From contig NZ_BAMO01000013.1 in NCBI RefSeq assembly GCF_000615945.1, forward strand, positions 1-64,000: 64,000 nt of DNA, given 5' to 3'. Of the stretch, positions 9,909 through 17,939 are shown one piece after another. The DNA is from Caldalkalibacillus mannanilyticus JCM 10596. GTDB taxonomy: Bacteria; Bacillota; Bacilli; Caldalkalibacillales; JCM-10596. A program made the translations under genes and the position numbers. The number at the start of each line of letters is the position of its first letter. The stretch's first letter is position 1. Under the pieces are notes generated by a model that saw only the letters and a list, made by a program, of their open reading frames with translations, searched no databases and was not told the DNA's origin.

Positions 9909-11156
9909 ATGAGTAAAATACAAGTAGAGGACATCATTATTGCCTACCAGACATTAAAGGATGTCATTATTAAAACGCCGCTTCAACGAAATGAAATTCT
10001 TTCGAACCGATACGGATGTAATGTTTATCTGAAGCGTGAGGATCAGCAGGTTGTACGTTCCTTTAAGATTAGAGGAGCTTATAACATCATCAAGCATTAT
10101 CCTGCAAATGATTTAGTTCGAGGGATTGTTTGTGCTAGTGCGGGCAATCATGCACAAGGAGTAGCGTATTCCTGCAAAAACCTAGGAATCATAGGCAAGA
10201 TTTTCATGCCTTCTACAACGCCTCGACAAAAAATCTCTCAAGTAAAACGTTTTGGTGGAGACTATGTTGAAGTGATTTTGACGGGGGATACCTTCGACGA
10301 TTCATATAAAGAAGCAATTAGCTATGCAGAAAAAGAAAGCATTCCTTTTATCCATCCCTTCGATGATTTATTAACCATTGCTGGACAAGGTACTGTCGGG
10401 ATGGAAATTATGAATAAAATGGAGGAACAGCTAGATTACATATTCGTTGGAATAGGGGGAGGCGGACTAGCTTCTGGGGTCGGTTCTTATGTCAAAACAA
10501 TAAGCCCCGCCACTCGAATAATTGGTGTAGAGCCTGTTGGAGCTCCTGGAATGAAAGAGTCCCTAGAGAAGGGGAAGGTTGTATCCTTGGAGAACATTGA
10601 TACCTTTGTCGATGGGGCTGCTGTTAAAAGAGTAGGGGATATTACCTATGACATATGTAAAGACGTTGTCGATGATATTCTCCTTGTTCCTGAGGGGAAA
10701 GTTTGCACAACAATTCTTGAACTATATAACGAAAATGCCATCGTTGCTGAGCCTTCAGGTGCACTATCTATTGCGGCATTAGACTTTTACAAAGATGAAA
10801 TTAAAGGAAAAAATGTGGTATGTATTATTAGCGGGGGGAATAATGATATAGACCGCATGCAGGAGATTAAAGAACGCTCCCTGATCTATGAAGGGTTAAA
10901 GCATTACTTTATTGTACATTTCCCTCAAAGAGCGGGAGCTTTAAGAGAGTTTATGGAAGAGGTTCTTAGTGAATCAGATGATATAACGCGTTTCGAATAT
11001 ACCAAAAAGAATAACAAAGACAATGGTCCAGCCTTAGTCGGCATTGAATTGAAATGCAAGAGCGATTATGAGCCGCTGATTGAAAGAATGAACCGCAAAG
11101 GCTTTACCTATAGTGAAATTAACAAAAACCCTGAGTTATTTAATTTACTGATTTAA
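9909..11156 (+). CDS. ilvA: Threonine ammonia-lyase (threonine dehydratase)
   Basis: PLP enzyme that deaminates threonine to 2-oxobutyrate, the first step of isoleucine synthesis. The PLP lysine lies in SFKIRGAYN (K53), with the SAGNHAQGVAYS substrate/phosphate region, the glycine loop GIGGGGLASG and the ISGGNND segment. The C-terminal 90 residues form one ACT-like regulatory domain, so this is the short allosteric form of 415 residues. ATG 9909 follows AGAGGGATAGGATT; the frame is open to a TTG at 9852, but those 19 codons lack family similarity. It stands alone after a terminator and is followed 19 bases later by a methyltransferase gene. Confidence 0.95.
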   Translation: MSKIQVEDIIIAYQTLKDVIIKTPLQRNEILSNRYGCNVYLKREDQQVVRSFKIRGAYNIIKHYPANDLVRGIVCASAGNHAQGVAYSCKNLGIIGKIFMPSTTPRQKISQVKRFGGDYVEVILTGDTFDDSYKEAISYAEKESIPFIHPFDDLLTIAGQGTVGMEIMNKMEEQLDYIFVGIGGGGLASGVGSYVKTISPATRIIGVEPVGAPGMKESLEKGKVVSLENIDTFVDGAAVKRVGDITYDICKDVVDDILLVPEGKVCTTILELYNENAIVAEPSGALSIAALDFYKDEIKGKNVVCIISGGNNDIDRMQEIKERSLIYEGLKHYFIVHFPQRAGALREFMEEVLSESDDITRFEYTKKNNKDNGPALVGIELKCKSDYEPLIERMNRKGFTYSEINKNPELFNLLI

Positions 11157-11175
11157 CTGTAATAAAGGAGGATCA

Positions 11176-12360
11176 GTGGTGGAAAAAATAGAAGAACTGC
11201 TCACTCAAGTATTCCAAGGGCAAGCATTGATTCAAGCTTCTCTTAGTCATACACGCTCTAATGAGCCTGAGGGATATAAGAAAGTAACGATAAAACCGAT
11301 TGAGCTTAAAGGAGAGAGGATTTATCAATTTAGCTACTTCTATGAAAAAAAAGTAGCGCATGAAAATCTGCTTCCTGGACAAGCAACAGAGAAGACTTTT
11401 GAGCTTTTCCAACAAAAATTTAAACAAGGAATCATAAATACCTTAGAAGCTGATTATCAAATTTTGATCAGTAAAAAATTCAAAGTGTCTATACTGAAGA
11501 AAAAGCCTACTAAGCAAAAAATTGACCTGTCACATAATCGAAAAAAGCACTATATCCTTGAAGAGGGTAAACCTGTTCCCTTCTTAATTGAACTGGGAGT
11601 AATGAATGCTGAAGGGAAAGTTCTAGCGAAAAAATACGATAAATTTAGACAGATTAATCGTTTTCTAGAAATCATTCAGGACGTTGTTCCTTATCTCAGT
11701 AAAAATGGACCGATACGCATTGTTGATTTTGGCTGTGGGAAATCCTATTTGACCTTCGCCTTGCACTATTATTTGAAGGAGCTGCAAGGTTTAGAGGTGA
11801 AGATCATTGGTCTTGATTTGAAAAAGGATGTGATCCAGCATTGTCAGTCGCTTGTCCAAAAGTTTGGGTTTAACGATCTCCACTTTATGGTCGGAGATAT
11901 CGCTGATTATAATGAATTAGATCAGGTCAATATGGTCGTTACCCTGCATGCCTGTGATACAGCAACAGATGCAGCCCTTGAAAAGGCAGTGCGTTGGGGA
12001 GCAGAAGTCATATTGTCAGTACCTTGCTGTCAGCATGAATTACATCGTCAAATCGAGCAGGTCCAGCTTGAACCTATGCTTAGACATGGAATCATCCGTG
12101 AGAGGTTCTCTGCTCTAGCAACAGATTCAATCCGAGCACAATTGTTAGACATTATGGGCTATAAAACTCAAATTCTTGAATTTATTGATATGGAGCATAC
12201 CGCTAAAAATTTATTGCTGAGAGCAATCAAAACTTCTGCTAATGACCAAGAACATCTCGTCAAGGAATATCTGATGTTTAAACAGTTTTTGAAAGTTGAG
12301 CCTTATTTAGAAAAAGCGCTTCATGACAGACTGATTCCATTATTTGAAAAAAAAGATTGA
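11176..12360 (+). CDS. Class I SAM-dependent methyltransferase (Methyltransf_32 type)
   Basis: A predicted SAM-dependent methyltransferase of unknown substrate. The C-terminal half has motif I IVDFGCGKSYLTFAL (about residues 178-192), an acidic end of strand 2 (IGLDLK) and a TLHACDTATDAAL segment. A VPCCQHEL motif follows, as is typical of proteins with this domain that are often grouped with RNA-modifying enzymes. The N-terminal 150 residues are basic and could bind nucleic acid. GTG 11176 follows AAAGGAGG. The stop codon overlaps the -35 box of the bmr leader promoter. The family is clear; the specific function is not. Confidence 0.85.
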   Translation: MVEKIEELLTQVFQGQALIQASLSHTRSNEPEGYKKVTIKPIELKGERIYQFSYFYEKKVAHENLLPGQATEKTFELFQQKFKQGIINTLEADYQILISKKFKVSILKKKPTKQKIDLSHNRKKHYILEEGKPVPFLIELGVMNAEGKVLAKKYDKFRQINRFLEIIQDVVPYLSKNGPIRIVDFGCGKSYLTFALHYYLKELQGLEVKIIGLDLKKDVIQHCQSLVQKFGFNDLHFMVGDIADYNELDQVNMVVTLHACDTATDAALEKAVRWGAEVILSVPCCQHELHRQIEQVQLEPMLRHGIIRERFSALATDSIRAQLLDIMGYKTQILEFIDMEHTAKNLLLRAIKTSANDQEHLVKEYLMFKQFLKVEPYLEKALHDRLIPLFEKKD

Positions 12361-12386
12361 CAGTTTAGTGGCGATAGTGGTAGTAT
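12357..12386 (+). promoter_or_regulatory. SigmaA-type promoter for the bmr leader
   Basis: TTGACA (12357-12362), an 18-base spacer and TAGTAT (12381-12386). It overlaps the stop codon of the methyltransferase gene and lies about 70 bases upstream of the leader ORF. Confidence 0.6.
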
Positions 12387-12454
12387 TTGTAATGTAAATG
12401 TTTAGAAAAAATAATGATGATTAAAAATGTAAAGGAAACGGAGGTTTGATTACT

Positions 12455-12544
12455 ATGATTTTAGTAACTGGATTGATTCAACTTGTAGAAGAACATCTGA
12501 ACAAATTCATATTAGATCGACCTGCGTTTTGTCAGATACGTTAG
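12455..12544 (+). CDS. Putative 29-residue leader peptide upstream of bmrCD (BmrB-like)
   Basis: A short ORF starts with ATG behind GGAGG (about 12 bases away) and ends at TAG 12542-12544; the peptide begins MILVTGLIQLVEEHL. It lies between a sigmaA-like promoter and two terminator hairpins, all upstream of the bmrC homologue. In Bacillus subtilis the bmrCD exporter genes are preceded by a leader gene, bmrB, which mediates ribosome-dependent transcription attenuation in response to translation inhibitors. I see the same layout here, but I cannot show sequence similarity to BmrB, which is longer. The function is inferred. Confidence 0.6.
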   Translation: MILVTGLIQLVEEHLNKFILDRPAFCQIR

Positions 12545-12595
12545 GGATTGTCATGTTTTTTAATGATCTCTTACTATTATTGTTATTGATAATAG

Positions 12596-12622
12596 ACCGC
12601 AGGCGTTCGCTTGTGGTTTTTT
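12596..12622 (+). terminator. First terminator hairpin in the bmr leader (candidate attenuator)
   Basis: Arms ACCGCAGGCG and CGCTTGTGGT pair over ten positions including two G-U pairs, followed by TTTTT. It is located 52 bases after the leader ORF stop. Confidence 0.75.
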
Positions 12623-12670
12623 ATATTCTGAAATAGCATGTACTTTAGTACGCACATCTATTGGGATATT

Positions 12671-12698
12671 ATACCACATTAAAATGTGGTATTTTTTT
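12671..12698 (+). terminator. Second terminator hairpin in the bmr leader
   Basis: Perfect ten-base arms ATACCACATT and AATGTGGTAT are followed by seven T residues. The hairpin ends 26 bases before the bmrC start, so read-through must be controlled for the exporter to be expressed. Confidence 0.8.
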
Positions 12699-12723
12699 GC
12701 TTAAAAAGGAGAGGTGAAACAGC

Positions 12724-14481
12724 ATGTTTGCAGCTTTACAGAAATTAGCGTGGTTTTTCAAAGAATATTGGAAGAGATATACCGTTGCCATTCTTCTTCT
12801 GATCTTTGTAGGAATTCTTGAAGTCATTCCACCTAAGCTAATAGGAATTGCGATTGATGAAATGAATATGGGAGTATGGACCATGGAAAGAATGGTTCAG
12901 ATCGTTTTATTCTATGGACTATTAATTGTTGTGATCTATGTTGTCACATACACATGGCTTTATCTATTGTTTGGTGGTTCATTTTTAGTAGAACGAATCA
13001 TGCGTACTCGTTTTATGCATCATTTATTACGAATGACCCCAACCTTTTACGAAAAGAATCGAACAGGAGATTTAATGGCAAGGGCAACGAATGATTTAAA
13101 AGCTATTTCGATGACAGCAGGTTTTGGAATACTGACGTTAATCGATTCCTCCTTCTTCATGATTACCATTATATTAACAATGGGGTTTTTCATTAGCTGG
13201 AAGTTAACTTTTATGGCTTTGCTTCCCTTGCCCTTCATGGCGTTAGCGATTAGTGTATTCGGCAAGAGAATCCATAAACGCTTTACAGCGGCTCAGGATG
13301 CCTTTGGAGGCATGAATGATCAAGTGTTAGAAACTATTGCGGGTGTTCGAGTCATTCGAGCTTATGTTCAAGAAAAAGAAAGTCAAAGAAAATTTAAGGA
13401 CGTAACAAATGATGTGTTACAGAAAAACATTGCTGTAGCCAAGATTGATTCCTTGTTCGAACCGACGATTAAAGTACTTGTAGGGATTAGTTACCTTATA
13501 GGGCTAGGTTATGGAGCTTATTTGGTTTTTCATAGTACGATTACTCTTGGAGAGCTGGTTTCTTTTAATGTCTATTTAGGAATGCTGATCTGGCCGATGT
13601 TTGCCGTTGGTGAGCTCATTAATATTATGCAACGAGGAAATGCTTCTCTAGATCGAGTCAATGAAACCTTGGCTTACCAGCCTGATGTTGAGGATCATGA
13701 GAGAACAAATAGCATGAAGTTGCCGGAAACCATTGAATTTAAACAGGTTCGCTTTCGTTATCCCACTTCTCAAGTAGATAACCTGCAAGATATCTCATTC
13801 ACGTTACAGAGGGGCCAGACACTGGGGATAGTAGGTAAGACAGGATCAGGAAAAACCACACTCTTAAAGCAATTATTAAGAGAGTATCCTTTGGGGCAAG
13901 GTGAGATTCGTATTTCAGGAGTTGCACTGGAGCATATTTCCTTAGATGAATTAAAAAGCTGGATAGGGTATGTACCTCAAGATCAATTCTTATTTTCTAA
14001 AACGGTAAAGGCGAACATATACTTTGGTGATCCTGAACGTTCGGAGAATGAACTGATGAAGAGCATTTACCTTGCTGCTTTTGATCGAGATATCGAGTCT
14101 TTGCCTGATGGGTTAGAAACACTGGTTGGTGAGAAGGGGGTTGCTTTATCAGGAGGACAAAAGCAACGGGTGGCGATTGCTCGAGCCTTACTTATTGATC
14201 CTGAGATCCTTATTCTTGATGATGCGATGTCTGCGGTTGATGCCAAGACAGAAGCGATGATTATTACGAACATTAGAGAAGAACGGAAAGGAAAAACGAC
14301 CTTTATCACTACGCATCGCTTATCCGCAGTACAGCATGCGGATTGGATTCTCGTCTTAGAGGATGGACAGATTGTCGAGCAGGGAACACATCATCAGCTT
14401 GTTCATAAGAACGGTTGGTACAAGGAGCAATTCGATCGACAGCAGCTAGAATCAAAACTAAATGAGAGTAAGGTGATTTAA
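12724..14481 (+). CDS. bmrC: Heterodimeric multidrug ABC exporter subunit BmrC (YheI)
   Basis: One half of a membrane drug exporter. The N-terminal six-TM ABC exporter domain (about residues 15-310) contains FYEKNRTGDLMARATNDL and VRVIRAYVQE, as in YheI. The C-terminal ATPase has Walker A GKTGSGKTT, Q-loop GYVPQD, signature LSGGQ and Walker B ILILDDAMSAVD. The residue after the Walker B aspartate is Asp rather than the catalytic Glu, the known degenerate site of this heterodimer class. The protein is 585 residues. The start follows AAAGGAGAGGTG. It overlaps bmrD by one base (TAATG), so the two subunits are translationally coupled. Similarity to B. subtilis BmrC is strong along the whole length. 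Confidence 0.95.
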   Translation: MFAALQKLAWFFKEYWKRYTVAILLLIFVGILEVIPPKLIGIAIDEMNMGVWTMERMVQIVLFYGLLIVVIYVVTYTWLYLLFGGSFLVERIMRTRFMHHLLRMTPTFYEKNRTGDLMARATNDLKAISMTAGFGILTLIDSSFFMITIILTMGFFISWKLTFMALLPLPFMALAISVFGKRIHKRFTAAQDAFGGMNDQVLETIAGVRVIRAYVQEKESQRKFKDVTNDVLQKNIAVAKIDSLFEPTIKVLVGISYLIGLGYGAYLVFHSTITLGELVSFNVYLGMLIWPMFAVGELINIMQRGNASLDRVNETLAYQPDVEDHERTNSMKLPETIEFKQVRFRYPTSQVDNLQDISFTLQRGQTLGIVGKTGSGKTTLLKQLLREYPLGQGEIRISGVALEHISLDELKSWIGYVPQDQFLFSKTVKANIYFGDPERSENELMKSIYLAAFDRDIESLPDGLETLVGEKGVALSGGQKQRVAIARALLIDPEILILDDAMSAVDAKTEAMIITNIREERKGKTTFITTHRLSAVQHADWILVLEDGQIVEQGTHHQLVHKNGWYKEQFDRQQLESKLNESKVI

Positions 14482-16502
14482 TGAGAGTTGGAAAACGATT
14501 ATTCAATTATGCCCTTCTCTATAAAAAATCAATTTTATTGGCATTACTCATGCTGACGATTGCTGTAATGGCAGAGTTAACAGGGCCTTTTATTGCCAAG
14601 AAAATGATTGATAATCATATTTTGGGCATTGAATTCAAATGGTATGAAACGGAGCTAACAGATAAAAAAGCCGTTTCTTTTCAAGGAACGTGGTATAAGC
14701 GAGATGATCATTTTCTAGAAAATGAGAGTCGTGGAGAAGAAGTGAGAATTTTACAAGTGGGTAGAAAGTATTATTTTATTGATCAAGCCATTGCTTTTGA
14801 TGGAGAAAGAATAGCAGAGAAAGGAAAGCTGATCATTCAAAAGGGAGATGAGCGTAAAGAATATACAGCAAGAGAATTGACGGCGGAGGAATTATATCAA
14901 TTCTATAAGCCGGAGATTCCTGGATTAGTCACTCTTCTCGGTATTTATTTCTTTCTCTTAGTCTTTGCTTCTTTCTTTCAATATGGAAAATCCTATTTAC
15001 TACAAACGTCAGCAAATCAAATCATTCAGAAGATGCGTATGGATGTCTTTGGTCAAACACAACGCCTTCCCATTCAGTACTTTGATAACTTACCAGCAGG
15101 AAAGGTCGTTTCTAGAGTGACCAATGATACAGAGGCGGTTAGAGAATTATATGTGACCGTTTTGGCCACTTTTTTCACAAGTAGTATTTACATGATCGGG
15201 ATTTTTACCGCGCTATTCTTACTGGATGCAAAATTAGCGGCTATTTGTTTGTTAGTCATCCCTATAATTGTGGTTTGGATTATTTTATACCGTAAATTTG
15301 CCTCTAAATACAATCATGTGATTCGCTCAAGATTAAGTGATATAAATGGAATGATTAACGAATCGATTCAAGGCATGCCGATTATTCATGCCTTTAGACG
15401 TTCGAATCAGACGATGGAAGAGTTTGAAAAGTTTAATAAGGAACATTTTGCGTATCAGAACAAATTGCTCAATCTGAACTCCCTGACAGGGCATAATTTA
15501 GTGCATGTCTTAAGAAATCTTGCCTTCGTTGCTCTGATTTGGTATTTCGGAGGAGCTTCCTTAGGAGTAGGGAGTGTCGTTTCGATGGGAGTTTTATATG
15601 CTTTTGTAGACTATCTAAATCGCCTATTTCATCCTGTAGTAGATGTGGTCAATAAATTAGCACAATTAGAACAAGCATTAGTTGCCTCAGAGAGAGTCTT
15701 TCAACTGATGAATGAAAAAGGAGTCGATGTGCAAGAAGGAGAGATTCCTCGCTTTAAGGGGGATGTTGTCTTTGATCAGGTCACTTTTGGTTATAAGAAG
15801 GACGAAAATGTTCTAAAGAATATTAGCTTTGAAGCCAATCAAGGGGAAACCGTGGCTCTAGTTGGACATACGGGATCAGGAAAGAGCTCCATTATGAACC
15901 TGTTGCTGCGCTTTTATGAAATCAATCAAGGAAATATCTATATTGATGGTATGAATATAAAAGAGATGCCTGTACAGCACTTAAGAAAGCATATGGGAAT
16001 CGTTTTGCAGGACCCCTTTTTATTTACTGGAACGATCGCTTCGAATGTAAGCTTAGATGATCCAACCATCACTAGAGAAATGGTGGAGAAGGCATTAAAG
16101 GATGTGGGAGCAGAGGAGTTTGTATCTTTGTTACCTCAAGGGTATGATGAGCCTGTGATTGAGAAGGGAAGTACCTTATCTTCTGGTCAGAGACAGTTAA
16201 TCTCATTTGCCCGGGCATTAGCCTTTAATCCTGCTATCCTCATTTTAGATGAGGCAACAGCAAATATAGATACAGAAACGGAAAGTGTTATTCAAAATGC
16301 TCTTGAAATTTTAAAGAAGGGGAGAACGACCTTTGTCATTGCCCATCGTTTATCGACAATAAAAAATGCAGACCAAATTTTGGTTCTGCATAAAGGTGAA
16401 ATCGTTGAAAGTGGAAATCATGATACGTTAATGCGGTTGAATGGGAGATATCATCAGATGTATCAGCTTCAACAAGGACACAAAGAAAGTACTGCTGTAT
16501 AG
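14481..16502 (+). CDS. bmrD: Heterodimeric multidrug ABC exporter subunit BmrD (YheH)
   Basis: Second half of the BmrCD-type exporter, 673 residues. It has the distinctive extracytoplasmic insertion of about 100 residues after TM1 (starting near ILGIEFKWYE), as in YheH, then the rest of the TM domain with YFDNLPAGKVVSRVTND. The ATPase domain has Walker A GHTGSGKSS, signature LSSGQRQ and Walker B ILILDEATANID with the catalytic Glu present, complementing the degenerate site of BmrC. A terminator sits immediately at its stop codon. Drug efflux is inferred from homology; substrates cannot be read from sequence. Confidence 0.95.
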   Translation: MRVGKRLFNYALLYKKSILLALLMLTIAVMAELTGPFIAKKMIDNHILGIEFKWYETELTDKKAVSFQGTWYKRDDHFLENESRGEEVRILQVGRKYYFIDQAIAFDGERIAEKGKLIIQKGDERKEYTARELTAEELYQFYKPEIPGLVTLLGIYFFLLVFASFFQYGKSYLLQTSANQIIQKMRMDVFGQTQRLPIQYFDNLPAGKVVSRVTNDTEAVRELYVTVLATFFTSSIYMIGIFTALFLLDAKLAAICLLVIPIIVVWIILYRKFASKYNHVIRSRLSDINGMINESIQGMPIIHAFRRSNQTMEEFEKFNKEHFAYQNKLLNLNSLTGHNLVHVLRNLAFVALIWYFGGASLGVGSVVSMGVLYAFVDYLNRLFHPVVDVVNKLAQLEQALVASERVFQLMNEKGVDVQEGEIPRFKGDVVFDQVTFGYKKDENVLKNISFEANQGETVALVGHTGSGKSSIMNLLLRFYEINQGNIYIDGMNIKEMPVQHLRKHMGIVLQDPFLFTGTIASNVSLDDPTITREMVEKALKDVGAEEFVSLLPQGYDEPVIEKGSTLSSGQRQLISFARALAFNPAILILDEATANIDTETESVIQNALEILKKGRTTFVIAHRLSTIKNADQILVLHKGEIVESGNHDTLMRLNGRYHQMYQLQQGHKESTAV

Positions 16503-16528
16503 CCCCCGTATATTAGGGGCTATTTTTT
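16500..16528 (+). terminator. Terminator of the bmr operon
   Basis: TAGCCCC (overlapping the bmrD stop) pairs with GGGGCTA (16516-16522), followed by six T residues. From here to 16740 the sequence is AT-rich and I see no gene; the open plus-strand frame at 16565-16861 lacks a ribosome-binding site. Confidence 0.85.
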
Positions 16529-16740
16529 CTGTCTAATTATTAACTATAAAAAGACTTAAGCAGTTTGATTAGTTTATTGTTATCTTTAGATAACTTATTG
16601 TCTTTATCAATATTTGATGTTGTAATTTTTTTTTGTTTCTTTTGTTGTTCTGTGCTCTTGTGTCTGCCTATCATACTCATCTCCTACGCAGTAATTGGTA
16701 TTATCAGTTTACTCTATGCCAAAAAAAATAAACGTATACT

Positions 16741-16771
16741 AAAAAAGCAAAGAAGGGTGTTCCTTCTTTGC
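16741..16771 (-). terminator. Terminator of the spoIISAB operon
   Basis: On the minus strand, GCAAAGAAGG and its complement form a ten-base stem with a five-base loop, followed by at least six T residues. It lies 43 bases past the spoIISB stop. Confidence 0.85.
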
Positions 16772-16813
16772 TTACTACAAATCTCATATAGCTTGTTCTT
16801 ACTTATCAAACCG

Positions 16814-16969
16814 TTATTTATCAGAAATCAGCTTCATGATTTTTTTATTTTGTTCAAATAATTGTTTTGTCGAATTAAACTGTGGCACCTTCGTAATCTT
16901 TTTTCTATTCGTTTGTTCTTTAGAAGAATTTTCTCTCCAGAGTCTGTCATCTTTTTTTTGAGTAATCAT
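16814..16969 (-). CDS. spoIISB: Putative SpoIISB-like antitoxin (51 residues)
   Basis: A short basic protein with about 14 Lys/Arg against 6 Asp/Glu. ATG at 16969 has a GGAGG site 8 bases upstream, and a terminator follows on the same strand. It lies 52 bases downstream of the SpoIISA toxin gene, in the order seen in Bacillus subtilis, where SpoIISB is a 56-residue basic antitoxin that wraps around the toxin's cytosolic domain. The C-terminal stretch FNSTKQLFEQNKKIMKLI resembles the SpoIISB tail pattern of a hydrophobic helix with spaced Lys/Glu. Similarity is weak because the protein is short, so the call rests on position, size, charge and expression signals. Confidence 0.72.
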   Translation of the reverse strand: MITQKKDDRLWRENSSKEQTNRKKITKVPQFNSTKQLFEQNKKIMKLISDK

Positions 16970-17021
16970 TCGACGATCCTCCGCTTCTAAAATAGTTCTT
17001 CGTACTTTATTATATCATGTA

Positions 17022-17816
17022 TTAGTGTGCTTGTACCAATTGGTTGTAGAAAAAGATCAAATTTATGATATTTGTTGTGTCGATTTCTATAACATTTTCT
17101 GCATTGGCGCTGAGGATAATCAATAAATGATGATCATAGCCGTATAGAGGAATAAATACATGCTTGCCATCTTTTACTGATTGTACATTGGCTTCAAGCA
17201 ACTCGTCAATAATTTCATCTTTGTTTTCGATTGTAATATTGTATGTGTTTGAGGTCCTGTCTATCAGCGTAGCCAAGTCGGAAGATAGAATATGGAACTG
17301 ATCGTCATCAACAAGTGGTAAAGAGTACAGCTTGAGAGAAAAATCAAATTCCTGAGTATATCTCGTTAAAAACAATTCTAGTTTTTCTAGATAGTCATGA
17401 CCATTTTTTGCGGAAGGTAGTGTAATAGGATGACTATCTGTTTGCTGAATGATGGTTGTAAAGATGTTCGCTTTCCTATTCATATGCTGAATTCTCTCTT
17501 CGTTTCTTTGGATGTTATCAGCAATAGCGTTTGCGTGTTGGAATTCTGCGGACCATATCTTTAATATGTTGGGTGTTTGAAAAATACTGAGGTCAATAAA
17601 AATAATAAACGCCGTAAGCTGAAGCATGAGCTGCCAATCTTGATAGCTTATTTGATCTAGTAGAAAACCGCCAAGCAAGGCTGACACAAAGATGAAATAG
17701 AGCCCCTTTCTCAATAATCCCAAATGTATAGAGTAATAGAATTTATTGGAGATATAGCAAATGAGCGAAATACCAAGATAAACGACTAGTATGACAAAGA
17801 ACACCTTCAAAAACAA
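17022..17816 (-). CDS. spoIISA: SpoIISA-family membrane toxin
   Basis: Toxin of the SpoIIS toxin-antitoxin system, which damages the cytoplasmic membrane when not neutralised. Three TM helices fill roughly residues 1-90, followed by a linker (IFIDLSIFQTPNILKIW) and a cytosolic GAF-like domain from about 95. The segments LTAFIIFIDLS..TPN..IW and IFTTIIQ match the Bacillus cereus SpoIISA pattern. The TTG start at 17816 is preferred over ATG 17846 because GGAGGGG lies 7 bases before it and nothing precedes the ATG; this gives 264 residues. The small antitoxin-like gene and a terminator follow. Confidence 0.85.
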   Translation of the reverse strand: MFLKVFFVILVVYLGISLICYISNKFYYSIHLGLLRKGLYFIFVSALLGGFLLDQISYQDWQLMLQLTAFIIFIDLSIFQTPNILKIWSAEFQHANAIADNIQRNEERIQHMNRKANIFTTIIQQTDSHPITLPSAKNGHDYLEKLELFLTRYTQEFDFSLKLYSLPLVDDDQFHILSSDLATLIDRTSNTYNITIENKDEIIDELLEANVQSVKDGKHVFIPLYGYDHHLLIILSANAENVIEIDTTNIINLIFFYNQLVQAH

Positions 17817-17939
17817 AGAAACCCCTCCTTCCTTTGAAATATACATGGCAAATATAGTCTGACGATCTATTCTTTTACATTTTATAACGTTTGGAGTAAA
17901 AAAATCTAATCTTCTTTTCGTTTTTTAGTAAAAAAAGGA

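Noticed and set aside
16565-16861. 98-codon hydrophobic plus-strand ORF
   Set aside because: TTG start without ribosome-binding site; it overlaps the spoIISB gene and terminator on the other strand, which have good signals.
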